From Helopsaltes ochotensis (lineage: Eukaryota; Chordata; Aves; Passeriformes; Locustellidae), in assembly GCA_013400155.1 (NCBI GenBank), contig VXBM01000001.1:4854515-4918514 (forward strand): a stretch of DNA of 64,000 nucleotides, given 5' to 3'. Position 1 is the first letter of the stretch. Every line of letters starts with the position of its first letter. Under the pieces are notes generated by a model. It was given only the letters and a program-made list of their open reading frames with translations, was not told where the DNA came from and ran no database searches. This document shows positions 11,441 to 24,700 of this stretch, one piece after another. The translations under genes and the position numbers were made by a program.

Positions 11441-14400
11441 AAGATCACCAGGGAGTAAATGTGAGAATGGCTAAGATAAAAGGCTGCTGCCTTTTGCCTT
11501 GGTCTGTGTACTAAAATTCGTGCCAAGCTATGAAGAAATCCATGCTTTGGGTCAAAGCTGCAGTGCATCTGGCAACCCAGGTAAACCCCTTCACACTAGA
11601 CCAGCCATTTACTTCAGGAAATCTCCTCCAGAATCGATAATCCCTGTTGATTACTAATGTCATGATCCCCCAGAGATAATAATTGATAGTTTTAAGAGAA
11701 CATAAACATTTGCCGCTCTTTGGAAAAAGAAGTTAACTTACTATCTTCAGTGTTTATGGTTTTAAGATTTTTTTTTTTTGCAAGAAAAGGGACAGAGAAT
11801 TCTTGTAAAAGAAACATGAAATTAAGGATATTTATCTGGTTTCCCAGAAGATACCAAGTCAGTGATACCAAAACATTCCAGGGCCAAAACCTGGCTATGT
11901 TAGGGTCACACAGTACCTGTTGTAAAAACCTACAGAATCCGTTCTCACAACCTATCCATTTAGGAAAGCAACCAAACAACTCTGAATATTTATTTCTTGG
12001 ATTATACATATGAATCTCCAATGTCCAGACAGTGAGCACAATATTAACCACATGAAAAGTCATGCAATTGAAATAGGCACGTTTGGTCTCTGTTTTTTGA
12101 GAAAACTTTAACTGAATAAAGCACACGAACTGCTATCAGGATGGGCAGAGTCGTTCAGATACAAACACTGAGTTGAACTGGGAAACCTTATAAATGCCTT
12201 TGACATTTACGTGCTGCTTGAATCTATTTAAATAACCATGTCTGTCAGTTATCCTTCTTAGGAGTTTCCATGTATCACAAGGGCTCAGGAATGGTCTACT
12301 ACTAAGGGCTACTCTATAAATAGTTTGATTTCTGTAGGTACTATGAATGTCAAAGGCAAACGACATCATATGTATTAAAATCACAAAGCACACGTACTTC
12401 TGAGAGTCTCTGAAATTAAATGAAGTTTAAATTAAAATGTGAATTAGTTTTAATAAAGAAAAAATTTTCAAAACTGTGGGAAAAAAAGGAGAGTAAAGAA
12501 GATAGAACAGAAAATAAATGTCATATGCCAGCAGAGAAACTTTAAAATTCATTATAACATATCAAAAAGAACTTCTATTGGTTTCTGGTATTTCTTTCCA
12601 TGTCATTTCACACTTGACAGCACAAGAGTGCAATTTCAAGAGTGAATCTAAATTAAGAAAAATACAATAAGAATTGCTTTATGATATAAACATGATTATG
12701 GACAGCCCAGCTACATCTGAAATATTTTATTACAAAGAAAATGTAATTAGGTACAGTAGTATCTAATTTAAAAAATATTTGTTAGCTTGAAGTAAAAATA
12801 GTGTAGTTTATCCTTTGGAAAAACAGATGAGCATGAGGGAGATTTGTTGAAAGCATGATAAGCATTTTAGGTGATCTTGCACATAGAAAAAAATGATAAT
12901 AAGGTGATAGTAAATACGTTAGTTTACAAAAATGTAAATCCCCAACATCCCTGCCCCCAAAGAAAATGGTATCACTTGGTCAGGTTGCTGTATTCACTTA
13001 TTCTCTCTCCAGAGAGACGTGCCACTCTATTTCACGGAATTATTGTGATCAAAATGTAAAGAATTGATATTTAAACTGTTTTATCACATGTGATAAAGAT
13101 GAATGTGTAAGTCTTACATGAAAGTTAATTTTTTACAATGTTTTAGCTGGGCACGAGACAGATTCTCTATAGGTGCCTTCTACTTCAAAGAAATTACTAT
13201 ATGGAGTGCTCCAAAGTCAGTAAAAAAATATGTCTGAACATATAATGCAAAAAAAAGTTACTATTCCTTCACATGATTTCATTGAGGCTCCTCAAGATCC
13301 CCTTCTTTTAAAGCACAGAAGGAAAAGTAATGAGCTAGAAATTAGGAAGATGACAGGAAATAATTTAACTATGTAGTTACATATAAAATTGTTTTCAAGT
13401 CTACTGCTTTTATATGTATTGATCAAATATTGAAACTATTAATATTGAAATTGAGTAAGAATAAATATGCCTTTTTTTCTGCTGTTTTCTTGTAAACTGT
13501 GTGTGTGTGTACAATGGTGAGAACGCTCTGCTTGCTGCCACAAGTTCCTAACACTGGGTCATCTGTCAAGAAGATGCTGCAAACTCACACACCCACCAGG
13601 GAGGGGCCTGTCCCCCAGGCTACTGCGGGCAGCAACCCAGTCAGAGAAAAGGAGCCAGGCCAAAATGTGTTTGCAATGCGCTGATTTTCATGTACCTTTT
13701 AACATCTGTAGAGCATCTGCAGTCTGGCAAAAATTAGTGCCATACGTAGTGTTTCATCTCATGGTCAGAGGGAAAAGTAATGTTAGGTGTCACTGAGCAT
13801 CTATCAGTGACCTGTTCGTTGTGCTCAAGAGCATCTGTGTCAGTTGCCCATGTTGATTCTTTGAGATCTGTTGATAAAAACAAATGTCAATACACTGTGG
13901 CTTCTGGCAGACAGATGATGTTGTACTTTGGCAATACTCTTTTCAAATTAAGAATGGCCAAAGGGTGTATGTGTTATTTTCTTACATCAAGAATCTCTCA
14001 TTGCTTCTGATCTATGTGGATGCCATAAACAGAAGAAAGATTAATTGTATTGCACTCCTCCTACTGTGCTGGAATTCAGATCAGTTTCAAAGAACACAGA
14101 TCATTTACTGTCATTGTTGGCACTTAAATTCAGCCTTCTCACTCATGTAGCTTTGGAATGTGTGCTCCTCAAATTCAACCCCTTTTCCACCATTCCTTTT
14201 CCATTAATGTATGTAACGTTGAACTTCTAAGGGCAGGAAACTTTAAACATGTATAACCATATATCTGTATCTATATAGATACATGATTATCTATGGTATA
14301 TTTGTGACCAGACGCAAGATTCCCCCTTTGCCTAATATTTGTCAGTTATTACCCTTTTTGTGCTACTTAATAGAACAGATATCTCCAACTTTTTCGGAAG

Positions 14401-15240
14401 AAAGTGTAGACCCTGTCTGGATATTTATGCTTATAGAATAAAAATTTTACTGTTTCCTCAACTAGGTTTGAATTTAATCCTTTTTCTGGTTTTTATTCTT
14501 TTTTTTCTTGTCTCTCTCTTTTTGAAGAAAAAAAAAAAGAATAAGCCAAATCTGGCTGTGTTAAGTCAAATTCTAATTATTTTATTCTATCTCCACTTAG
14601 GTAAATCATTTGAATACTTGAGCAAGCTCAGACTTCAATATGGTCTTAAGGATTTCACCCATTTTATTCATGTATAGCTCCATAATTATTTACTTTTAGT
14701 AATCCAATTTCTATCATCTCCTGACTATTTCAAGGAAAACTAAGTTCTACCATTTAAAAGATTTCTCCATAACATTCTGTTTTCCTGCCCTTAAGTGCCT
14801 CTCACAAATACACGTGTTTACATATGTGCACGTGTATAATGTGGGGTAAGTATCTTGGTGGAATTTCTCCTATGAAGTTTTAATAGGAACTTCTGTGTGC
14901 ACAGTACAGTATATATATAGTGAATGAAACAGATACTATACAGGTATACATATCTACACATCAGACAATTTTATAAGAATTAATTGGTTAGTTTAAAATG
15001 TTAAAATGATTCCCTGAGGATTTATGAGCTAAGAATGCTCAGGGGTTTAGTGTCCTGACATCTCTTTAATTAGCGGTCTCCAAGATCTCACACTAAGAAG
15101 ATGCTAAGCCAGTGCCTTCTGTCATATCTCAAGACTATCAGAAGGCTTGGAAGCCACAGAAGAAGATGAATGTATTATGTCTGTGAGCTGTACAATATGT
15201 ACAAAGTACATTTTTCTTACTAGTAACAGGTTAGGAATTT

Positions 15241-15278
15241 ATGCTACCATTCCTGCTTTGATGGTGATGCAGTTCTAA
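15241..15278 (+). promoter_or_regulatory. PDE6C: Two overlapping short upstream ORFs before PDE6C
   Basis: ATG at 15241 opens a 6-codon frame ending TGA at 15259-15261, and the last A of that stop starts a second ATG (15261) with a 5-codon frame ending TAA at 15278. They lie 29-66 bases before the PDE6C ATG and matter only if the 5' leader reaches this far. Confidence 0.35.
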
Positions 15279-15306
15279 AAGAAATCCTAAGAAAAATCCA
15301 GCAAAA

Positions 15307-15786
15307 ATGGGTGAGGTAAATAAAGATGCCGTTGAAAAATACTTGGAGAACAATCCCCAGTTTGCCAAGGAGTATTTCGACCGAAAAATGAGACCAGAAG
15401 TGGTGGGAAGTATCTTTAACGTGAACCCTGGAGATGTCAAGGAAGGAGTCAGCTTCAAAGACATGTCCCGTCTGGAGGAGTGTAACATAATTTTTGAGTT
15501 GGTAACAGAAATTCAGGATGAGACATGTGTTATGGAAAAGATTGTGCACAAGACCCTGCAGAGGCTGGCGCAGCTGCTGGCAGCTGATCGGTGTAGTCTG
15601 TTCATATGTCGTTCCCGAAATGGTATTCCAGAGGTAGCCTCCAGGATTCTTGATATCACTCCAACTTCCAACTATGAGCAGAATTTGGTGAAACCAGAAA
15701 ACGAGACTGTTTTTCCTCTGGACATCGGGATAGTGGGATGGGTTGCTCATACCAAGAAGTTTTTTAATATACCTGATGTGACAAAG
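15307..15786 (+). CDS. PDE6C: PDE6C exon 1
   Basis: Residues 1-160, MGEVNKDAVEKYLENNPQF to IPDVTK, covering the N-terminus and most of GAF-A. 480 bases, phase 0, donor gtaagt. A possible acceptor-like sequence (ttcttactagtaacag) ends at 15230, so an upstream noncoding exon cannot be excluded. Confidence 0.97.
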
Positions 15787-18700
15787 GTAAGTAACTTCTC
15801 TTGGGGAATGGGGTTCTGTGCATTTGCTTACTCAGCTTCCTGCCCAGGGCATGAGGTAAAAAGTTGTTCTTCAGAAAAATCTCAGAGACAGAAATCCAGA
15901 CCAATAACAGGAGAAAAATACCAGCAGAGATGTCTTAAAATCCAATAGAACCACATTATGTAGCCTAGTTAGGTGTTCTCGGTGTCCTTGTAGAAGTTGT
16001 AACGTCAATAACTATAATGGTGGAGGAGAATGTTAGATTAATAGAGACCATTAAATACCTGAGTTTCTACTGAATAAGGCAGGCTTGTATTTTGTACAAA
16101 CCCACAGTATGGGCTTGCAAGTGTTCTCTGTTATCATGCCATGCCGCCAGGCATGCATCTCTGAATCATTTAATTTGCAGCTTCTGTAATGAAGATGTAT
16201 CCTTATTAGTAAGTGAATGAGGGCAGAGGAAGATGATGTCAACATACGTGTTCAGCTTCACATCAGTGTTTGATTTAAAATGGGCTTGATTTTGAGTATG
16301 TCTAGATCTAGGGTTTTTGTTCAAAACCATCTGTAGAAGAAAATTATTGAATCAGAGCTGTTTTGACATTTTTGAAGTTCCTGTTGAATCTGCGCTGAGT
16401 CACCTTCTTTCTTTAAGGTGCTGATAAGAGTTTATTTATTATATTACTTATTCATTTTATTTAAATCTTTATTATTATTTATTACAAATATTAATTAAAA
16501 TTATGATAGACCTGACAAAAGTGAAAAACGCATGTATAAGGTCTGCTTTGGAAACTGGTCTGAAATACATGAGGAAAAGTAAACATGCTTTGAATTTTAA
16601 GATTTCTTTTAAAATAGCTAACCTTGCTATTAATCAAATAGCATCAAATGCTGGCATCTTCATTTCTTTTTAGTCCTATGTCGAAAATCTGGACATAATC
16701 AAATGGTGCTAAGATAATTATCAAGATGACAGTCTCGATTCTCAGTATTTCCTCTACAGTTAATTTATTCCAGAATATTTTAGAGATAGAAACCACTACA
16801 GTGTCCGAAGCTCTATGTAAATAAACAAAATATTTATACACTGCAACTAACTATGTTTTGCAAGAGGTAAACAAAAAATTATATATTTTATCATGCTAAA
16901 AGTTATAAAGGACTACTTTTAAAGCTCAGAAACAAATTAATATTTATATATGAAAATAACATTCCAATATACATAGAACTGCCTCAGATGCAGGTACGAA
17001 TCACAGGGGCAAATAGAAGACTGACTGATTTGAGAAAACAATCAGTTCATTTTCAACTGACCACTAATATCCTTTCTTCAATGGCTGCTGTTCTGACAAG
17101 AAGTGTCTGATTTACTGCCTCTTACCACCACGTGGGGAGATTGGAGGATAATCTGTCCAAGTTCATAAGACTGATTACATGAGAAAAGATCAGGAGGATC
17201 AAGAAAGATGTGCCTCCTATCAGACGCTGCACTGCTTCTTAATATCATTATGTGAGAGGTGCCCAGAGCAGGGCAAACCAAATATTTCTGTGTTTGCAAT
17301 AGGATTTGCTCAAAATTTTGTGACAAATGTTATTTTTATATGCTTAAGTAAGAGAACGTTTCTCTCCATCTGATTCTGCTAGGTGTTTTGCTCTCATAAA
17401 TTAATTTGTTCAGCTGAGCATCTGTTATTATTCAGTCATTCTAAGGTAATCTTTACTTAGGCACCCCTTTAGTCTCAGGATTACTGAGGTCTATGCCATT
17501 AGGCACACATTTAAAAGTGCAATTCAACTATGGTCCCATTAATCTAAATTTGGTAACTAAATATCATCAGGATATCGACAGATGATTGCAAAACTCCCAG
17601 AGACCTCTCTGGGACCAAGGTTTGATATTTAAAAACAGCCCTAAAGATCTCAGAAATATCAGCATTTTCATTCTTTGTGTACAAAAAGTCAATGTCCATG
17701 TTCACACTCCTCACATAAGGAGAGCTCCCAATCATGTCACCAGAATGTTTATCTCCATAGCAAACCCAGAACTGCAGCTTGAGTCAGTAATGTTTAAAGT
17801 GTATAATTAGTCCATGGCAGCAGAAATATGCAGCCACTGGAGTCTTTATCACATTTTAGAAAGGATAATTTTTTTTCAGCTCACTACCTACACACTTCAG
17901 CCAAACAAGATTGTCTGCTACCCAAATTCTGAACAAAATATGACAGGAAGAGTTAAACCACAGAAGAATTTTGCCCCTAGTGCCTTGTCAAAATACAAAA
18001 TGCGCAATGATTACTTCTAGTTGGCTATACTACTTTAAAAATGTTATGTCTAACCACTTTTTACTGTTGATACAGTCCATATCCAAACAGCATAGTGTTT
18101 TTTAAGTCTTAAGTACATGACAACATTGACAAACGCATGGTGTGACATTTTCCTGCTTCAATCATTATCCCTTTATAACAAAAGCAAATGCAATAAAAGA
18201 TCACAGCAGCAATAAATCATTGGGAAAAAAAAAAAAAAGACCCCACTTTTAGTGCCTAGCAACCAGTTCTTTAGAGATTATCTCCTTCTTCTAACTGGAA
18301 AGGTACCAATAAACGTGAGGAAGCTCCTCATCCTGACTAATGCTCCAGAAAAGAAAAGCAGAGGAAAAGATACAGACCTTCAATAATTAACTTAGTAGGT
18401 AGTCTCCTCCCCACAGATTATGGACCTGTTGACTATGAGAGCTAATAGCACTTAATCCAGGATTTAATAGTTGTGAGAAACAGGAGGCCAGGAAGGACCA
18501 TTACCCTAATAATTTGTCTCACATTGTTCACAGGGTCTAGCAGAGTATGTACCTCAAATATTACAAAGTAAAATAATAGGCAGTGAAAATTTTGATATGT
18601 TCATTAATATTCCTTCCTGTGTAGCTGATAACACAGACAATGTTATAAAGGAGAGTACAAATATCTTACATTTAGAGGTAAGGCATTATTTCCAAATAAA

Positions 18701-21700
18701 ACTAAGAACTACAAGGAGTACGTCTTTTTTGGGGAATCAAAATCTGATATTCTCAGCTTGTAAGAACCAATAATAAAGACTTTATATATTTGCTTTAATC
18801 CATAATCTATTTAAATTATTGCACTCTTCCTTTCAATTCAGAGATATTTGAAGACAAGGATTTAATTAAGGACTGGAAACTCAAGAAATAATATTCTTGT
18901 TTTAGTTGAGTATAAAATTATAAAAATGGTGAAAAAATGCTTCAAAAGATGTGAAGGCCTTTGGATTAGGTCTATAAAGAGGCTGAAATATTTTGATGCT
19001 GAAATAACCAGCCCTCATTTTTAGAAGTCTTGCACTGGAATTCACAACCCCCAGTGAAGTGAAAAAACAAGAGACAATTGGAAATTCCAACTCAGATTAA
19101 GCAGCCAGAAGAGTGATTGTTGTGGCACTTTATTTAACCACTGGAAACCTATGGTCCAAATCAATTTAAACACATCTTCAAGTTGCAAGCACTGGCATCA
19201 TCCCTTTGTAAGCTGATCCAGCTTCAGAACAGAAGCTCTACACTTTAACCCAAGAGTAGGAGAGACTTTAATTCCAGGCCTGTGTAACCTGACAGGAGTT
19301 TCAGATTAATGTGGATGTCCTGGTCCCCAGACTCCAGGCTGTCTGAGGTAGTTTTTTGCATGGGAAGAATATGCACTGTAAGTGTCAATGTCTGCTCCTC
19401 CATTTCATTTTATCTTGATAATAAACACCGGATTGTCAGAAACTCATACTCAACAAATATTAACTGGAAAAATGGTAACATGTTCCAATCTTCTATAATG
19501 GCAAAGATTTAGTAAATTTACCAGAAAATATTTCTAACACAGAAACATATTTCTATTAATTGTGCCTTCCAGAAGAAAACCCCAACCAATTCTTTCCTTT
19601 ATTTACTATTCTAAGAGGAAAATTTCCAAAACTGAAGAAAAAATGTACACTAAAATGAAAATTAAAAGCTTCCTTTTATGTAATTTTCTTGTTTCCTGTG
19701 AAAAAACACTTAATATAATACAGATCCAATTCCAAGATTTTGCAAAATAGTCACTACATATGGCAAATAACAGGTATTTCAGTGACATAATTGAAAAGTT
19801 CAACCCCCAAGTGCTGTTAAATATATATTATTTTCTCCTGGATTCAGTTTCAGAACTCTAGTCACGTTGATAATAACAAAGGCAATTTGTTCTGTAATGC
19901 CAGCAATTTACATCTTAAAATGAAATTTACATCCCTGGAAATATGTAATTTTTTGGAGTGTGGCCTAAGAATGGGCCAGGTAGATGGTAGTATGTCCTTT
20001 TTATTTTCTATTCATACTCAATTATATAATTATGAAACAAAAACATTTGTGAGTTGAAATTAGGCTAAGTAGAAGTAAGAGATGAAGCATTATAGCATAT
20101 TAATACCACCTACCAAGTGGTTAAAATTTTCAGAAATCTGAGCCAATGCAAGACAGTAAGTGGAAGAACAGAATATCAGGGGAGAAGAAAATACTGTAGA
20201 ACTACCAGAAAGAAAACCAGAAACATGTGGAGATAATGCAAAGAAATATGTCCAGTCTGAGCTCATCTATCCAACACAGAGCCTCCAATCCAATGGTAGC
20301 ACAATAGTCATAACTGCAAGGGGTCACAGTAACCCCTTCTTCCTCTGTGCTTTGCAAGGGGAAAGAGGTGGAGGAAAACAGGCATCTGCTGTCTTAGCCC
20401 TATCATCTCACCTGCAGGATTAAGTCTTATCCCTTGTTGTGTTGGGTCATTTCAACCGCGGGCAGCATTGCAGGGAGGAGTGGTTGGAAAGCTGCCTGGC
20501 AGAAAAGGACCTGGGGGTGCTGATCAACAGCAGCTGAACAGGAGCCAACTGTGCCCAGGTGGGCAAGAAGGCCAAGGGCATCCTGGCTTGGATCAGAAAC
20601 AGTGTGGCCAGCAGGACCGGGGCAGAGATTGCTGCCCTGTACCATGCACTGGTGAGGCTCCACATGAAATCCTGCGTCTGGTTGTGGGCCCCTCACTATA
20701 AGAAACATATTGAAGTGCTGGAGCATCTCCAGAGCAGGGTGACAAAGCTGAAGGAGGATCTGGAACACAAGTCCTGCGAGGAGTGGCTGAAGTAGCTGAG
20801 GCTGTTGAGCCTGGAGAAAAGCAGGCTCAGATGGACCTTATCAGTGTCTACAAATCCCTGAAAGGTGGGGGTCAGCCTCTTCTCCCAGCTAACAAACAAT
20901 AGGATAAGAGGAAGTGGCCTCAACTTGTGCCTGGAGAGGTTCAGATTGGATATTAGGAAACATTCCTCCATCAAAAGGGTTGTGCTAGCTGGTCGTGCTA
21001 GCTAGGTGCTGGTGCTGGCTTCCTGCAAATCCAGGATATGTTGCATATCTTGGGGCCTGTTTAAAGAACTGATCATTGTGTAGTAAATGGCCTGGTATCT
21101 CAGCATTTAATGGAACTAGTAGAAAATGTCTGCAAATGTACTACTACAGTTAGGGAGCTAGCAGCAGATTTCTTTTCCATAATCCCTCTTTTAAAGCCTA
21201 TTTTGTTATTTAACTGAGAGCTGAAAGTTTAAAACATTGCTCTAAAAGACAGTTTGATTTGTAAGATCACACTCCAGTAGCCTAAGTGTCCGCATTCATA
21301 TAGTCATGGAAGAACCAAGATGTTCTTCTGGTTCTGGTACTGCAGACCACAATTCTTGCTTATTTGTCTATGAACATGATTTCTTAGATACTGTGAAAAG
21401 TGATTTTCTTTAGAAAAAAAGAAAGAGCTTCCCAAGAGAAAATATTTTTAAAACTCTGTTGGAAATAAAGCTTCAAAACTCCAAGAAATTATGTATAAAA
21501 TACTCAATAATGAAAAGCCTAAATCTGAGCACAATGTTTTGCCTGTATATGAAAATCATGTGAGACAGGAGTCTTTGTATGTGCTGTGGGAATGCTGCTA
21601 ATGCATTAGAAGGTCATTTTATCTTCTACTTCACACTATCTAGGCACAGGATGGCTTATGGATACTGAACTTTCTGTTTATTAACAGAGACTTGTATTAA

Positions 21701-24700
21701 AATGTTTCTATGCTTTGCAAAAATTGCATGGCCAAAGTGCTTCTTCTGAACACTTCTGATCACCACTGCTTGTACCTTCATTCTGGAGTTATTAAACAAG
21801 GTAACAAGCAGCAGCTGATTCCTGCTGATTCAGCTCATTTGGTGTCTACAGACCCCTTTTAAATGTTCGGAAATCCAGGAGTGTCTGAAATGTTTATTTA
21901 TTCCTTCAGAGCAGAGTACCCTAAACCCAGGAACCTGGGCCTTGCCAGGAACTAGATGCTCTTAGTGACAGAGAGGGTCTACAAAACAGGATCAAGTTAC
22001 CTGTGTGATTTACTGGGTTTTTCAATGGCTAAAACAGTCGGAAGCCCAAAACCCGTCAGTAGATAATACATCCCACAGAAAACCAAATATTTCTCTGTAA
22101 TAACATCCTTGCTTAGCAGGCTGCAAGACAGTTTTTGATTCTTACACAGAAGAAACAGATTACCTGGCATTTTCTCTGGATGTCTGTTAAATGAGATACT
22201 CCTATACCTTTCTCTGAGAAAAACAGAAAATAACAACTCAGGGAGTTTGTTGGAAACAGAGAAAGCATTCCCTTTTCACATGGACAATATATTCAAAAGT
22301 GGCTCCACTTTCCAGGAACCTAAATAGAGCCTGATACATTGAATGAGATTTATGGGGATGACACAGACCATCCTTAAGGAAATCAACTCTCTGTAAGAGA
22401 GCCCAGGGCATAAATACAATATTTAAGAGTTACTTTCAGACACTTAATTTGTTTCACTGAAGTGCAGCCCTAGAAGGAAATATAAAATGCAAACATAAAA
22501 GATGGACTGCCTAAAGACTATGAAAAACAAGGAAAAAACCCAAACCCTAATACTTTGATGACATAATAAAATTCTGTCTTTTTTGTTAGACTTGTACACT
22601 CTATAAATTCAACATATACTAGAAAAAATTGCTTGAGGGAAGAGGGGCAAAAAGAAATTAAGAAAAAATCCAAATAATAGACACAATTTTAGGTCTGGCT
22701 AAAGTATTGTCATGCTTGATTATACAACCTAGAAAATGCTTATTTGTTTGGGGTTTTGTTGAAGTAGCTTTTTGTATAATCCATGAAAGTTGAAGGTCCA
22801 AAGTGGCATCCTGCAACTTTCTCCAGCCTATGAGAAAGGAAGACACCTTGGGATGCACCATGCAGATCTCAGCCACCTAAGCTAATGCAGTAATGAATAG
22901 CAGCAATGTTTGCCAGCTCTGGGGATAAACATGCATTATAAGTGGGTTGAGTGCTCATCTCTCAAGAAGTTTGAGTACTGACATGTTAGCAGTGAAATGT
23001 GAGAGGATGGAAAAGGCTCCATGAAGACAGAGTCTGGCTGTTATAGCTGCTTAATAGAACCATGGCATTTCTCGGTATATCAACAGATTTCAAACCTCCG
23101 TCTCATAACTCACCTCATTCAGATGTGTTTTCTTAATTACATAAAAAACCCTAACAACCCTTGACAAATGGATTTCCCTGAAAAATGTTTAAATTTCTTT
23201 TTTATTAAATGAAAGAGAATACTACAGCCTCTGAAGAAACACCAAGAATTTTGAGGATATGAGGAAATAAAACAGTTCTCCACAAAGCATGAACTCGCTT
23301 CTCAATATTTTTACATTAAAAAAAAAAAATAATAGCTTTTGCTAAACCGTCCTCAGTATTTGGTTTTAAGGATGAAAATGTAAATATGGAGTAGTGACTT
23401 GTGGCTTATTCATTAGTCACATGGCCTTATTCCCACAGGATCACACATTCAAAAGCAGCTCTGGTCCTATATCCTATATCCTATCTCTTATATCCTATAC
23501 CTATACCTATACCTATACCTATACCTATACCTATACCTATACCTATACCTATACCTATACTATACCTATACCTATACCTATACCTATACCTATACCTATA
23601 CCTATACCTATACCTGTACCTATACCATCCTTTCTTTTCACCATAAGAGCCTGTAGAGCTGGGAGCAACAGGGATGGGAGTGTGTCAGACAGGAAGGAAT
23701 AGGAAACAGGTGTCAGCCAGATGAATACTTGCTGGGGATGCTTCTCTGCTCTAAGTATTTTGATACAGGACAGGAGGTACTTTTAAATATTGTATGAGGG
23801 AAATTCATAATGAATTTTATTTACCTAAATAATAAAATAATAATAAATATTAACATCGTTATGAAGTAATTCTCTAAAATGCAAGCCATGTATATTAGAT
23901 TCACAGGTAGTCACAAGGTCATATTATTATTTCACTTATTCTATATTTCCTATATTTTTAATTCCTCAACATTATAATGAAGACCTGCACAGGACTTGGT
24001 TTCAGAAGCTATCTTCATAACCAATGCCTCAGTTAAGCTTGTACATATAACTCTGCAAGGTTAAGTAATCATAGTGGGTTTTTTTCAAGTATGAACCTAG
24101 TGCACTGTGAAACAGTGCTCACAGCATTGCAAACATCAGTTATCAAATGAAATGATATTTGTTCTTGGCATGGTAATTGTTGTACATTTAACTTGTGATT
24201 TTTATCCCTTTTCTTTCAGAACAACCATTTTTCTGATTTTATGGACAAAAAAACTGGTTATAAAACAGTCAATATGTTGGCAACTGCAATTACACAGGGT
24301 AAAGAGGTTCTTGCTGTTGTGATGGCACTCAACAAATTAAATGCCCCTGAGTTCTCAAAAGAGGATGAAGAGGTAAAATGTCACACAATAATACAGCTCT
24401 AAGTTCAACAAGTAGTTTGAGTGACTCTATATCTTAATTTAATACTTTTGTCTTATTTTTGATCTTTGTCATTTTTAGGTATTTAAAAAGTACCTCAACT
24501 TTATATCTTTGATGATAAAAAATAATCATACGTCGTATCTCCACAATATTGAATCACGAAAAAGCCAGGTATAAAAGCATTTTTTAATAAAATCCTTCTT
24601 GTTTTCTCTGAAACACTTATCATTCCCACTATTTTATATTCTTGCAATCTTATTGAAGTAGGGATACAATCTATTTATTCTTTTAAAATTTGTTAACAGT

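Larger units (their letters stand above)
7200..15229. other. Intergenic DNA between RBP4 and PDE6C
   Basis: About 8 kb between two divergent genes. It contains the 30-base tandem duplication, an old CR1 fragment near 11160-11440, a short GT run near 13500, and small palindromes at 10845-10858 and 13081-13096. No open frame here has recognisable homology. Promoter or enhancer elements for both genes may lie here but cannot be read with confidence. Confidence 0.6.
15787..24219 (+). other. PDE6C: PDE6C intron 1
   Basis: An 8.4 kb intron, the longest in the gene. It contains a CR1 fragment (about 20440-20990), the CCTATA array (23466-23626) and an A run near 18224-18238. Open frames here have no recognisable homology. 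Confidence 0.8.

Noticed and set aside
11692..12126. 144-codon minus-strand frame and its plus-strand partner
   Set aside because: Intergenic, both strands open, no recognisable family and no splice context.
15244..15750. 168-codon minus-strand open frame
   Set aside because: Antisense shadow of PDE6C exon 1, whose plus-strand translation is clearly conserved.
20427..20974. Five open frames of 72-113 codons on both strands
   Set aside because: They lie in a decayed CR1 LINE and are fragments of its coding region or shadows of it.
23394..23702. Open frames encoding Tyr-Thr or Ile-Pro repeats
   Set aside because: Translation of the CCTATA array; a hexamer without a stop is open by construction.
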